64,000 nt of DNA from a virus. Position numbers and translations under genes: made by a program. Below are positions 1 through 7,419 of this stretch, in pieces. The stretch covers positions 1 to 64,000 of the IMG/VR virus record IMGVR_UViG_3300027908_000020; one strand, written 5' to 3'. Positions within the stretch are counted from its first letter, which is position 1. Each line of letters begins with the position of its first letter. The notes beneath the pieces were generated by a model, which saw nothing but the letters and a program-made list of their open reading frames with translations, had not been told where the DNA came from and did not search any database.

Positions 1-36
1 AAATCCAAATCCAAATCCAAATCCAAATCCAAATCC
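1..36. repeat. Hexanucleotide tandem repeat (AAATCC)x6
   Basis: Six perfect copies of AAATCC open the window and probably continue upstream of it. In the reading frame that stays open to base 220 they encode alternating Asn-Pro. A 6-base unit keeps the frame, so copy-number change by slippage would lengthen or shorten the protein without breaking it. Confidence 0.9.
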
Positions 37-220
37 AAAAACAAAAAGCTATATTTATATTTCAAATTTAGATGATATCATAGATAACAATTGTCCCAAG
101 AAGAAAGTATTCTTAAATAGAATTAAATTATTTGTAGTTGAACAAATACATAAATATAGTTTATCGATTGATGACTCACAATGTGACCATGAAATCTCTA
201 AATTACTGTTGTTGAGGTAA
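2..220 (+). CDS. 3' end of a gene with an Asn-Pro repeat, function unknown
   Basis: The frame beginning at base 2 is open without a start codon until TAA at 218-220, so this is the C-terminal 72 codons of a gene that begins outside the window. It starts with six Asn-Pro dipeptides, followed by a Lys-rich stretch and an ordinary-looking mixed, probably helical tail ending in Leu-Leu-Leu-Leu-Arg. The next gene starts two bases after the stop, the tight spacing typical of this genome. The repeat is likely a flexible linker between a missing N-terminal domain and this tail. No family is recognised. Confidence 0.7.
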   Translation, partial: NPNPNPNPNPNPKTKSYIYISNLDDIIDNNCPKKKVFLNRIKLFVVEQIHKYSLSIDDSQCDHEISKLLLLR

Positions 221-222
221 GC

Positions 223-981
223 ATGAAAAAGGCCATACTACTTGCTGGCGGTACCGGTTCAAGACTACTTCCGTTTACAAAACTTATCAATAAGCATTTG
301 ATGCCAATTATCGATAAACCAATAATAGATTATCCTATCAATACATTGGTAGGGATGGGTGTTAAATACTTAACTGTAGTTCTTGGTGGTGCCAATTTTG
401 CACAAGTGGTGAATTATTTAGAAAATGGATCCAAATTTGGATTAAACATCAACTATGTTTTTCAGGGTGAGCCAAAAGGTATAGCAGAAGCTATTAATTT
501 GTGTCAGCCATATGTAGAAGATGAGGAAGCTTTCGCTGTGATCCTTGGGGACAATTTGTATACCAAGCCTATTAACTGGCCAACATTAGGCGGACCAGGA
601 GGGCATGATCCGTTCTCCGCAAAAATAACGCTCTATAGACATCCAGATTTATATAGGTTTGGTGTAGCATCTATTGACCAAACTAGAAAGATCGTTAGAA
701 TAGAGGAGAAGCCAAAGACTCTGGACGAGAGCTTAGAGAATTATGCTATTACAGGCTGTTATCAATTTAATAGAGATTATTTTAATTACTACAAAAACTT
801 AAAACTTAGCGCTCGTGGTGAGTACGAGATTGTTGATATTATTACACAGTATCTTAAAAATGGCGATTTACAATATTTTATTATTGATGGTTGCTGGTCT
901 GACGCCGGAACGTTTGAGTCCATTGAAGAAGTCAGAACTATGCTAAAATACCTTACTCCAGTTAAAAATGGAAATACATAA
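223..981 (+). CDS. Sugar-phosphate nucleotidyltransferase (RmlA-like)
   Basis: This 252-residue protein belongs to the NTP-transferase family that joins a sugar-1-phosphate to an NTP; glucose-1-phosphate thymidylyltransferase (RmlA) is the nearest known type. The nucleotide-binding signature LAGGTGSRLLPFT is at residues 7-19, followed by the conserved Lys and Pro of NKHLMPI near residue 27. A GDNLY motif near residue 108 is the usual metal/sugar-nucleotide Asp, and EEKPK lies near residue 161. It is slightly shorter than bacterial RmlA (about 290), losing C-terminal sequence. An RmlD-like reductase lies 1.3 kb downstream, suggesting a sugar-nucleotide pathway for virion or DNA decoration. The exact sugar and nucleotide cannot be read from sequence alone. 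Confidence 0.88.
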   Translation: MKKAILLAGGTGSRLLPFTKLINKHLMPIIDKPIIDYPINTLVGMGVKYLTVVLGGANFAQVVNYLENGSKFGLNINYVFQGEPKGIAEAINLCQPYVEDEEAFAVILGDNLYTKPINWPTLGGPGGHDPFSAKITLYRHPDLYRFGVASIDQTRKIVRIEEKPKTLDESLENYAITGCYQFNRDYFNYYKNLKLSARGEYEIVDIITQYLKNGDLQYFIIDGCWSDAGTFESIEEVRTMLKYLTPVKNGNT

Positions 982-1642
982 AACAATTAAAGATGATACT
1001 TTTAAGTTATCGTTAAATGATTCATATTCAGAATATTTTTCAAAAGCCCTTGGGTTTGCGACCAAATATTATAAAGAAGATATGGAGCGCATCTCATCGA
1101 CCAAGTTTGATGAATTGATGCCAGAATTTTTCTTCCGAGAGTATTGCTGGGTAGTCTGCACTAGTGGTTTTAATGCCAAGATAGTCAGTCGGTTCTTTCC
1201 TGAACTGATGGTAGTGGTGCGCCCATTGTTTAATGTAGTAGAATTCAATACAAAAGATGTTAACGCGCTTGACATTGCTATTAAGGCATCGGAGTTAATT
1301 AACAACAAAAGAAAAATAAAAGCTATTATAGACAGTGCATTCAAAATTGGCGAAAGTATAAATGAAACTGGATGGCTGATATATAGAAATACGAAACTAA
1401 ATACGCCAGATAAACTCGAAGAATTGCCGTTCATTGGACCTATAACACGCTACCATTTAGCAAGAAATATTGGCTTATTAGATTGTGTTAAGCCCGATTT
1501 ACATTTGAATCGTGCCGCGGAAAATTGGGGTTTCCAGAATCCGTTGGAACTATGTCAAGCAATTAAAACGAAATATAATATTCCATTAGGAATTATTGAT
1601 TTGGTTTTATGGTATGCATTGTCATCATTTGGAAGTAAATAA
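968..1642 (+). CDS. HhH-GPD-type DNA glycosylase-like protein
   Basis: The C-terminal half carries the helix-hairpin-helix plus catalytic-Asp arrangement of base-excision glycosylases: LEELPFIGPITRYHLA (about residues 151-166) as the hairpin, then KPDLHLNR, whose Asp is in the position of the catalytic Asp. The Lys used by bifunctional glycosylase/lyases in the hairpin is not seen, so a monofunctional enzyme is more likely. No Cys cluster for an iron-sulfur centre follows. The N-terminal half is unassigned. The gene overlaps the upstream nucleotidyltransferase by 14 bases. The role could be repair, or removal of a modified base in host or phage DNA. The fold assignment is fairly firm; the substrate is unknown. 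Confidence 0.7.
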   Translation: MEIHKTIKDDTFKLSLNDSYSEYFSKALGFATKYYKEDMERISSTKFDELMPEFFFREYCWVVCTSGFNAKIVSRFFPELMVVVRPLFNVVEFNTKDVNALDIAIKASELINNKRKIKAIIDSAFKIGESINETGWLIYRNTKLNTPDKLEELPFIGPITRYHLARNIGLLDCVKPDLHLNRAAENWGFQNPLELCQAIKTKYNIPLGIIDLVLWYALSSFGSK

Positions 1643-1665
1643 AGACCATAGAAATTTGGAACAAA

Positions 1666-2328
1666 ATGAATACGATGATGAAATCTAAAATTGCTAGCTA
1701 TATTGATGAATACAAAATTTGTAAAATCTGTGGGGCTCCAAACACGTATATTGTTACCAAGCACAAACAAGGTATCAAGAAGCCACGTGGAACAAAAAAT
1801 AATATCTCTATTCAAAATGAAAAAGTATTCATCACCGAAGAGGGTCCATACAAAATTTGGATCTCTGATGAGATTTTAGATATACAAAATAGCATCTATA
1901 CAATCAATGCCGTTAAAGATTATATTTTTGACCAAGTAATTTTCAGACTAGGATTAGTTTGTTCACGTTGTACACTACCTGATAAAGATGGTGATGACAG
2001 GGATGATGGTCTTAGTCCCAAGAAATCAATTAAAATGTTAACTCAATCGGATGACGATGAGGGCAAGTATTCTGATACAGAACCAGCGTTTCACTATGAA
2101 GCAGTATTTTTTGTAGATGTGGACCAAAAAACTCAAAATATCACCAGTGTAGTAATATCTAGTGAGTGGTTAGAGAATGATGAATTTTCAATAAACAAAA
2201 ATTATGCATTAAGTAGTACAAAGGTTATTAAAAAACAGCGGTCAATTCGATTGCCATTCATATATGATAAAGATTTCAAAGATTTCGATTTTACTAAATT
2301 ATTAGCTATTTCAAATTTATTAAAGTAA
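1666..2328 (+). CDS. Zinc-ribbon protein of unknown function
   Basis: A 220-residue protein with two separated Cys pairs, CKICGAPNTY near residue 19 and CSRC near residue 104, which could form one split zinc site. Between and after them lie acidic stretches (DKDGDDRDDG and DDDEG, about residues 109-130) and a C-terminal region of beta-strand-like sequence. The start at ATG 1666 is chosen; a second Met follows three codons later. It sits between the glycosylase and the RmlD-like reductase and overlaps the latter by one base (TAATG), so it is probably co-transcribed. No family is recognised. Confidence 0.7.
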   Translation: MNTMMKSKIASYIDEYKICKICGAPNTYIVTKHKQGIKKPRGTKNNISIQNEKVFITEEGPYKIWISDEILDIQNSIYTINAVKDYIFDQVIFRLGLVCSRCTLPDKDGDDRDDGLSPKKSIKMLTQSDDDEGKYSDTEPAFHYEAVFFVDVDQKTQNITSVVISSEWLENDEFSINKNYALSSTKVIKKQRSIRLPFIYDKDFKDFDFTKLLAISNLLK

Positions 2329-3194
2329 TGAAAACAGTAGTATTAGGAAAAGGCTATATTAGCGAGCATTTGCCATATATAAAATATGTAAATGCCATAA
2401 CACCGGATCCAGATTTTATCAAAAAAGCAGTTATTGATAAACATCATCCAGACGTCATTATTAATTGTATTGGAAGGACTGGCTCTCCAAACGTGGACTG
2501 GTGTGAGTCCAGCAAGGCCGAAACAGCATACGCCAACACACAGATTCCCATTGCATTGGCAGATGCAACTAAGAGAGCCGGAGTTAGACTAATTCATTTG
2601 GGCTCCGGCTGTATTTATTGTGGCAAATCTCCGCATGGAGATCGGGTGAAACACACCAAAGTTCAGGGCAATGTAATAAAACATCAGTTCCTGGATTCTG
2701 GCTGGAAAGAAACGGATTATGCAAATCCAAAATCATACTATGCTATGACTAAGTACGCAGCTGATTTAGCTATCGCACCAATGGATCATACAACAATTCT
2801 TAGATTGCGTATGCCAATCAGCGCTGATCCTAGCCCCAGAAATTTAATTACTAAACTTATCTCCTATAAAAAAGTTCTCGAGGAGCCAAATTCCGTAACG
2901 TTTATGCATGACTTAGTTCGTGCTATTGACTGGGTTATCAAAAACAATAAGACTGGTATATACAATGTTACGAGTTCTATGCCGATAACTCATAGTATGA
3001 TCTTAGAAGAGTATAAAAAGTACGTACCCACACACACGTATGAAAGTATTACTGAAGAAGAATTAAGCCAGTTAGTTGTTTCACCACGTTCTAATTGTAT
3101 ATTGAACAATAATAAAATTATATCAGAAGGATTTGAATTTACACCTACTATGACATCTATAAATATGTGTGTAGAAGGGTTTGTAAAAATTTAG
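2328..3194 (+). CDS. NAD(P)-dependent sugar reductase/epimerase (RmlD-like SDR)
   Basis: An extended short-chain dehydrogenase of 288 residues. The N-terminal Rossmann strand and loop VVLGKGYISEHL (residues 4-15) has a variant glycine pattern. IINCIGRTGSPNVDWCE near residues 45-60 resembles the cofactor-binding region of RmlD (dTDP-4-dehydrorhamnose reductase), HLGSGCIYCG (about residues 95-104) supplies the Ser region, and YYAMTKYAA (about residues 138-146) supplies the catalytic Tyr-x3-Lys. Together with the nucleotidyltransferase upstream it suggests synthesis of an activated deoxysugar. RmlB and RmlC are not in the window, so the host may supply them or the pathway may differ. Confidence 0.8.
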   Translation: MKTVVLGKGYISEHLPYIKYVNAITPDPDFIKKAVIDKHHPDVIINCIGRTGSPNVDWCESSKAETAYANTQIPIALADATKRAGVRLIHLGSGCIYCGKSPHGDRVKHTKVQGNVIKHQFLDSGWKETDYANPKSYYAMTKYAADLAIAPMDHTTILRLRMPISADPSPRNLITKLISYKKVLEEPNSVTFMHDLVRAIDWVIKNNKTGIYNVTSSMPITHSMILEEYKKYVPTHTYESITEEELSQLVVSPRSNCILNNNKIISEGFEFTPTMTSINMCVEGFVKI

Positions 3195-3202
3195 GAGAAA
3201 TT

Positions 3203-3427
3203 ATGAGTGATGGAAGAATTCATTTAGAACTTGAACCAAGGTTGGATGACTTTGGAAAAAAGTATTACGTAGCCAAGCTAAAGGGCCCATTTTTAATTGA
3301 TTGCAGTGAAAAAGCCGGTGGATCTGGTGGCGTTGCATTTATGATTTTCGTTTCTGAAGAAGGTAATGAGGAGCTGCAGATTTCTCAAATAACTGGCCCA
3401 AAGAGAGACCGAGATGAGCGAAAATAA
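3203..3427 (+). CDS. Small hypothetical protein
   Basis: A 74-residue protein. The ATG at 3203 is preceded at good spacing by TTAGGAGAAATT, a clear ribosome-binding site, so this start is preferred over a longer in-frame extension overlapping the reductase. The sequence alternates charged and hydrophobic residues like a small beta-rich domain and ends in a basic tail. No family recognised. It overlaps the next gene by 14 bases. Confidence 0.7.
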   Translation: MSDGRIHLELEPRLDDFGKKYYVAKLKGPFLIDCSEKAGGSGGVAFMIFVSEEGNEELQISQITGPKRDRDERK

Positions 3428-3701
3428 AATAAAACATTTCGAAACGCTTTGGGAGGAGGCAGAAAAGCTGTCAAGCGGAATGTACAAAGATATGCCAACT
3501 GACGAACTTATTAAATTTGTTAATGATTTACTAACAGGTTATAGCGAAGCTAGCCAAATAGAATCAAAAGAAATATCTGATTCCCTCAAAAATAAGCAAA
3601 TAGGCGAAATAGTATTTATTCTAACTGCATTGTCTCTTAGGGACAATATTAATGTGTATGCGGCATTGCAGGAGCAATGTGTGCTCCGTAATATCGGTTA
3701 A
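3414..3701 (+). CDS. Small hypothetical helical protein
   Basis: A 95-residue, apparently all-helical protein with no recognised family. Its ATG lies inside the end of the upstream gene (14-base overlap), indicating translational coupling. It is the last plus-strand gene before the minus-strand Dps-like gene, whose stop codon overlaps its own stop by a few bases, so the two transcripts converge here with no room for a separate terminator. Confidence 0.7.
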   Translation: MSENKIKHFETLWEEAEKLSSGMYKDMPTDELIKFVNDLLTGYSEASQIESKEISDSLKNKQIGEIVFILTALSLRDNINVYAALQEQCVLRNIG

Positions 3702-4534
3702 CGCTGTACCGAAGGTAAAGCCTTAGCTGGTGGCATTGAAAATCCAACGGCAATCATACTATTTTTCATATTCTCTGGAAGCACCTGCAAAGCATTAGCT
3801 TTGAAGTTGTTTTCCATTTTTTGTTGTAGTTCGGGCGCTATAGCTTTTGGCAATTTGGCATTAGCCATAATTTTTGGTGGTACGCTAGCCGTATCAATAT
3901 GAACAGTGATATCTCTTTCATTGTACTGCCCTTGTACATAGCTAAGCACTATTGCGTTCCACGTAGTTTGTAATTTGCTCAATAGGTCTTGTGGCACGGC
4001 GACTAGGCCTGCGCTGGCAGGAGCCGATTGTGCTTTCTTAAATCTTTTTAGCAAGTTTACTCTTGCTGCCATTTTACTATTCATCTCATCTTCTCCAGAA
4101 GCTGTTATTGCTTGCTTTAACAAGTACACTGCACCTTCGCGATTACTTGCAATCGCCATTATCATATCATCGAGACCAAGAGTCATCTTGCCCTCGTCCT
4201 TAATAGTATTGTAAAATTTCTCAGAGAAATCTAAAAACTTCTTTTCAATCTTGAGCGAGCCCTCGATCGGATCTCCAGAAGCAAAGTTTCCCATTATTTT
4301 ACCAATCATCTGGGCTTGTAAGTTCAAATCTAGTACATCGGTACCAAAAAGTCCCGTGAACTTTTCTGCTGCCAAATCTGCATCCTCAGTGGCCGATTTG
4401 TATATTCTTTCAAATAGCAAATGATTACCGTAGAAATTCTTACCCTTGGTTATCCAGTGATGATTTTGGTGAACTAAATAAATAGAGCGGATCAACGCTA
4501 CATAATAACAACAAAGCTCTTCTACTCTCTCCAT
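3698..4534 (-). CDS. Dps/ferritin-like protein with a C-terminal extension
   Basis: The N-terminal 140 residues look like a Dps (DNA-binding protein from starved cells) four-helix domain. HHW at residues 25-27 followed by GKNFYGNHLLFERIY matches the Dps helix-1 signature. The ferroxidase ligand spacing of Dps is reproduced: H26, H38 (+12), E42 (+16), D53 (+27) and E57 (+31). Known Dps proteins oxidise and store iron and protect DNA; here the role would be protection of phage or host DNA, or iron handling. At 278 residues it is about 100 longer than typical Dps; the extra C-terminal part is unassigned and includes Ala/Pro-rich segments. It is one of only four minus-strand genes and has a palindrome over its start region. 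Function is inferred from the motif pattern only. Confidence 0.68.
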   Translation of the reverse strand: MERVEELCCYYVALIRSIYLVHQNHHWITKGKNFYGNHLLFERIYKSATEDADLAAEKFTGLFGTDVLDLNLQAQMIGKIMGNFASGDPIEGSLKIEKKFLDFSEKFYNTIKDEGKMTLGLDDMIMAIASNREGAVYLLKQAITASGEDEMNSKMAARVNLLKRFKKAQSAPASAGLVAVPQDLLSKLQTTWNAIVLSYVQGQYNERDITVHIDTASVPPKIMANAKLPKAIAPELQQKMENNFKANALQVLPENMKNSMIAVGFSMPPAKALPSVQR

Positions 4535-4562
4535 ATTAACCCTATAAAATTATAGGTTAATA
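4534..4562. promoter_or_regulatory. Palindrome over the start of the Dps-like gene
   Basis: TATTAACC at 4534-4541 and GGTTAATA at 4555-4562 are exact inverse complements. The inner sequence continues the symmetry (CTATAA / TTATA) with one unpaired C. On the minus strand the element contains TATAAT and the AGGG that would be the ribosome-binding site of the Dps-like gene, ending at its ATG. It could be an operator or an RNA hairpin that masks the ribosome-binding site. The symmetry is seen; the function is inferred. Confidence 0.55.
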
Positions 4563-4568
4563 TTGATA

Positions 4569-5084
4569 TTAGAGCTTTACGATGGTATTTGCGCTGCGGC
4601 CATCAAGTTTATGCAGGTGCCGATGGTTTATGCTAGCTGCATAATTATAGTATATGACATCCTCCGGGGCGTCGTGGGATGTTAAAACATATCCAAATCT
4701 CCCATCGTACTTTCTAGTCCAATCGTCTTCTGCTTTGGGCCTAATATTTTTTAGAGACATTCCATCAAGAATAGGACAGTTTGTGATTATGTATTTGCTG
4801 AAATTAGTCATTTCAGCCTCAAAATATTTATTTCTGATTAATAAACTAGCTAATATCGTATATTTAGGGTTCTTACTATTCTCAATAGCAAACCTAAAAT
4901 CCTCTAATCTTGGAATGAAAATATGTGATTTTATAAAGTCTGTTAAGTTAACTAGTGAAAAATCTGTATAATCTATTTTAGATAGGAAAACTAATGTACT
5001 ATCTGGCTCCGAAAATTCTAATAGTTTATTATCCTGAATTGCATTATTATCGGCGATTGCTACGTAAACGGTTTGGAAGTTCAT
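4569..5084 (-). CDS. Hypothetical protein, minus strand
   Basis: A 171-residue protein with no recognised family. The N-terminus looks like a beta-strand (FQTVYVAIADN), the middle is helical and hydrophobic, and the C-terminus has a DDWTRKYDGRFGYV segment and a His-rich stretch (NHRHLHK). It is read in the same direction as the Dps-like gene, 34 bases upstream of it, so the two probably form one minus-strand unit transcribed from the divergent region at 5085-5205. Confidence 0.65.
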   Translation of the reverse strand: MNFQTVYVAIADNNAIQDNKLLEFSEPDSTLVFLSKIDYTDFSLVNLTDFIKSHIFIPRLEDFRFAIENSKNPKYTILASLLIRNKYFEAEMTNFSKYIITNCPILDGMSLKNIRPKAEDDWTRKYDGRFGYVLTSHDAPEDVIYYNYAASINHRHLHKLDGRSANTIVKL

Positions 5085-5205
5085 CTGACTTTAGGTTGAT
5101 CTGGCGATGCGAAACTTGTCGTCAAATCTTACGGGGGAAAGAACCTATGGAGATAGGGGGAAGATTCTCTGTGTGTCCCCCTAGGGCGGTGATATATGTC
5201 TAGCT
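5085..5205. promoter_or_regulatory. Divergent intergenic region with hairpin and TGATATAT box
   Basis: This 121-base gap separates the minus-strand pair from the plus-strand HU-like gene. AGGGGG and CCCCCT flank an 18-base loop around 5153-5182, making a G/C hairpin unusual for this AT-rich genome. TGATATATG at 5190-5198 matches a box found before several other genes in the window and ends 8 bases before the HU-like ATG. It probably holds the promoters for both directions. A short open frame with CETC and GGRF is present but is not convincing as a gene. Confidence 0.45.
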
Positions 5206-5511
5206 ATGGCAACTTCATCTGACAGATTGAAAGCCACCCTAAATCAAGAATTTCCTATTTCTCTCAAAGAGATTGAGCCTCTGATTGTAAGAGTGCACGA
5301 TAGATATCCATATTTAAGCAGTTATGAAATTACAATGATTGTCAAAACATTTTTTGAAACTATGCGTTATCTACTGTTAGTTGGTGAAACCATATCTTTG
5401 AATAGGTTAGCTTCGAATATCAAATTACTTAGTTTTAGTAAAATCATTAATGATAAGCGAGTATCAGCGACTAAAATAAAGTTAACGACCCCAAGAAAAA
5501 TGAAGAAATGA
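5206..5511 (+). CDS. Divergent HU/IHF-like DNA-binding protein
   Basis: A 101-residue basic protein with the layout of the HU fold: two N-terminal helices (roughly residues 18-52, with YPYLSSYEITMIVKTFFETM), then LLVGETISLNRLASNIKLL in place of the beta-arm lead-in of HU, then a short basic tail ending TPRKMKK. It is more divergent than the second copy at 6725 and lacks a clear Pro arm tip, so the assignment is moderate. HU-type proteins bend and compact DNA and are common in large phages. The TAG/ATG region upstream carries a TGATATAT box. The next gene overlaps its stop (ATGA). Confidence 0.5.
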   Translation: MATSSDRLKATLNQEFPISLKEIEPLIVRVHDRYPYLSSYEITMIVKTFFETMRYLLLVGETISLNRLASNIKLLSFSKIINDKRVSATKIKLTTPRKMKK

Positions 5512-5789
5512 TAAATAGTAAAGAAGATTTAACAGAATTCAAAACTAAACTCCAGGATGCTGCAAACGAAAAACTTTGTGAAATAATCGTCGCAAGTAAG
5601 TATCTAGGAATTATGAAAGAACAGGCCATCCTATGCATGGAAGAACTTGCAAGACGTCGAGCTAATGGAGATGTATTTGATTTCGAAAAACGTATCGAAG
5701 AAATGCATGAAAGTTTGCCAAAATATAAAATTAACATAAAAGAAATTCTGGCCCCATCAATGAATAAAATATTTGGAATCTTTAAATGA
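5508..5789 (+). CDS. Small hypothetical helical protein
   Basis: A 93-residue protein, predicted by eye to be almost entirely helical, with an ELARRRANGD segment (about residues 46-55) and a C-terminal hydrophobic tail. Its ATGA start overlaps the stop of the HU-like gene and its own stop overlaps the next start, so it lies in a tightly coupled operon. No family recognised. Confidence 0.68.
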   Translation: MINSKEDLTEFKTKLQDAANEKLCEIIVASKYLGIMKEQAILCMEELARRRANGDVFDFEKRIEEMHESLPKYKINIKEILAPSMNKIFGIFK

Positions 5790-6289
5790 ATCTAAAACTT
5801 CAAAAAGAAATTATTCATCATATCCTGCAAAAGCTTGGTTTATTTTTGGCCGGAGGCGTGCAGCCAGGGTTTGTTGCTAATTTGATAGATAATAACTATT
5901 TAACCAATAAGAAAATAGGGTTTGAGAACGAAGATAACAAGAAATATGAGAATCCTATTTGGGCCGCTACAACAAAGTTAGAGCCAGCAAAGGTCAAGGT
6001 TTTGATTGCAGATACTCATGAAGATATAGAAGAATACACAATAATATTTCAGATGGACATATTACCTGCGTATGCCCTTAGGCTATCTGCTGATGACAAT
6101 GATTTTGGAACACTCTTCGTTAACGTAAAAGATGACAAATGGATTCAGGCATCAATTGCAGTCCAGGCAAAATTTCTTTTTGGTATAGAAGGCCTTTCCG
6201 AAATCCCATTGACATGGGAGCGACTTGACGATTTTAAGGATATGTATAAACTTTTAATTCAGTTTTTGAATTTCTATGAACGTGAGTAA
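5786..6289 (+). CDS. Hypothetical protein
   Basis: A 167-residue protein of mixed alpha/beta appearance. A Gly-rich turn (LFLAGGVQPGF, about residues 19-29) follows an N-terminal helix; the centre contains strand-like hydrophobic runs (AKVKVLIAD, EYTIIFQMDILPAYALRLS). No catalytic motif is visible. Translationally coupled to the upstream gene through an ATGA overlap. Family unknown. Confidence 0.68.
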   Translation: MNLKLQKEIIHHILQKLGLFLAGGVQPGFVANLIDNNYLTNKKIGFENEDNKKYENPIWAATTKLEPAKVKVLIADTHEDIEEYTIIFQMDILPAYALRLSADDNDFGTLFVNVKDDKWIQASIAVQAKFLFGIEGLSEIPLTWERLDDFKDMYKLLIQFLNFYERE

Positions 6290-6294
6290 GACTA

Positions 6295-6744
6295 ATGCGT
6301 GGTAAAAGTATTGACACAGAATTTGTTGGAACATTTATTCAGGATTGTATAAAACAAGAAAAAACGACTCCGCCGGAAATTTGTGATGAGGCGATTCGTC
6401 AAATAAGTGTTATTGACGAGCAGCTCAAAATGCGAACCAAACTCACTGACGTTTTGAGTCATTTTAACTATAAGAAAAAGATTTCTGAAGCAAAGAAAGA
6501 ACTTTTATCATTTGATAGGATAGATAAATCTATTTGCAATGATATCTTTTCCTTGGTGAATGATGAGCCAGTAGCGATGGAAAATATCATGGCAACCTTT
6601 GCTAAATTTAATGATAAGTATAGACAAGATATTATCTTTACATTCAAGCAATTGCTTGAAGTCAAAGTGTTAAATCGCACAACGGAGAATGCCATTACAA
6701 GGGGTGAGTTATTTAACGATTTCAATGAATCAAAGATACAATAA
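6295..6744 (+). CDS. Hypothetical helical protein
   Basis: A 149-residue, charged and mainly helical protein with no recognised family. It begins five bases after the previous stop and overlaps the start of the HU-family gene by 20 bases, so it belongs to the same operon. The C-terminal half (FKQLLEVKVLNRTTENAITRGELF) resembles a winged-helix pattern in which a DNA-reading helix is followed by a turn, but this is weak. Confidence 0.65.
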   Translation: MRGKSIDTEFVGTFIQDCIKQEKTTPPEICDEAIRQISVIDEQLKMRTKLTDVLSHFNYKKKISEAKKELLSFDRIDKSICNDIFSLVNDEPVAMENIMATFAKFNDKYRQDIIFTFKQLLEVKVLNRTTENAITRGELFNDFNESKIQ

Positions 6745-7048
6745 AAGAAAATTATGGACTTTACTGATTAAAGAATTAAATCATTTTGTACATAGCTCTC
6801 ACATATATTCTGTGTTAAATATTCTTATTGAAGAAATGATTAGTGATTTGGTATCTGGTAAGAATATTAAAATAATTAATTTTGGTTCCTTTTCTCTTAA
6901 AGAACTCAAACCCAGAAGATATCTTGATCTTGCAACTAGACGATTTAAGATATCGGGCCCATCTAAAGCCTTGAGATTTAAAATCTCTAGAAATATTTCA
7001 AAATTTATCAATTCGGAGAAGATATGCGACAACGAGCAAGACCAATAA
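6725..7048 (+). CDS. HU/IHF family DNA-binding protein
   Basis: A 107-residue protein with a recognisable HU/IHF pattern: N-terminal helices, then LVSGKNIKIINFGSFSL (about residues 43-59), which matches the family's G-x-x-I-x-I-x-x-F-G-x-F signature, then KPRRYLDLAT with the PR of the beta-arm, and FKISRNISKFI as the closing helix. HU and IHF are dimeric proteins that bend DNA and assist compaction, replication or packaging. ATG 6725 is chosen because translation from the upstream TTG would only add residues that lie in the neighbouring gene's frame. This is the second HU-like gene within 1.6 kb. Confidence 0.82.
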   Translation: MNQRYNKRKLWTLLIKELNHFVHSSHIYSVLNILIEEMISDLVSGKNIKIINFGSFSLKELKPRRYLDLATRRFKISGPSKALRFKISRNISKFINSEKICDNEQDQ

Positions 7049-7419
7049 TTTTCGTTTGTAGTTCTGTTACGGTGGGCAACGAGCTTTTGTCCAAAATGGT
7101 AGAAGCGAAAAATATTGATGAAGCCTATTCACTTTTTGAACAAGAAAATGGCATAAAACCACAAATAGTGCTGGGTCCTTTCTATAAAAAAAGAACTGCT
7201 GTTCTAGATAAAAATTGCAATGTACAATTTAAACCAAATCAAAGCACACGAGGAATTCATAATGGGTGGCATGTGACAGTGATACCGCTATCTAATCCGC
7301 CTGATTCAGTTTATCTTTTATATGATAGAAGAGTAGATGGACAAAAAATTCCGAAACCGAATCTGAATATAGTAAAAATAAAGGAGCTTGAATCAAATGA
7401 GAAAAATATTTTTGAATAA
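7024..7419 (+). CDS. Hypothetical protein
   Basis: A 131-residue protein overlapping both neighbours (25 and 23 bases). It starts with a beta-strand (PIIFVCSSVTVG) and has a central segment with NGWHVTVIPLSNPPDSVYLLYDRR. No recognised family or catalytic motif. The overlaps argue that it is co-expressed with the HU-family and DksA-like genes. Confidence 0.62.
   Translation: MRQRARPIIFVCSSVTVGNELLSKMVEAKNIDEAYSLFEQENGIKPQIVLGPFYKKRTAVLDKNCNVQFKPNQSTRGIHNGWHVTVIPLSNPPDSVYLLYDRRVDGQKIPKPNLNIVKIKELESNEKNIFE

Noticed and set aside
1-36. Repeat array that could suggest CRISPR
   Set aside because: The copies are contiguous hexamers without spacers and lie inside an open frame, so it is a coding microsatellite, not a CRISPR array.
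1069-1434. Minus-strand open frame opposite the glycosylase-like gene
   Set aside because: Same composition problem (Ser/Leu/Ile rich) and fully inside a gene with recognised motifs.
5093-5203. Short frame with CETC and GGRF resembling a zinc finger in the divergent gap
   Set aside because: No ATG start or ribosome-binding site, ends just before the HU-like gene, and the second Cys pair is missing; it may be a gene remnant but cannot be supported.
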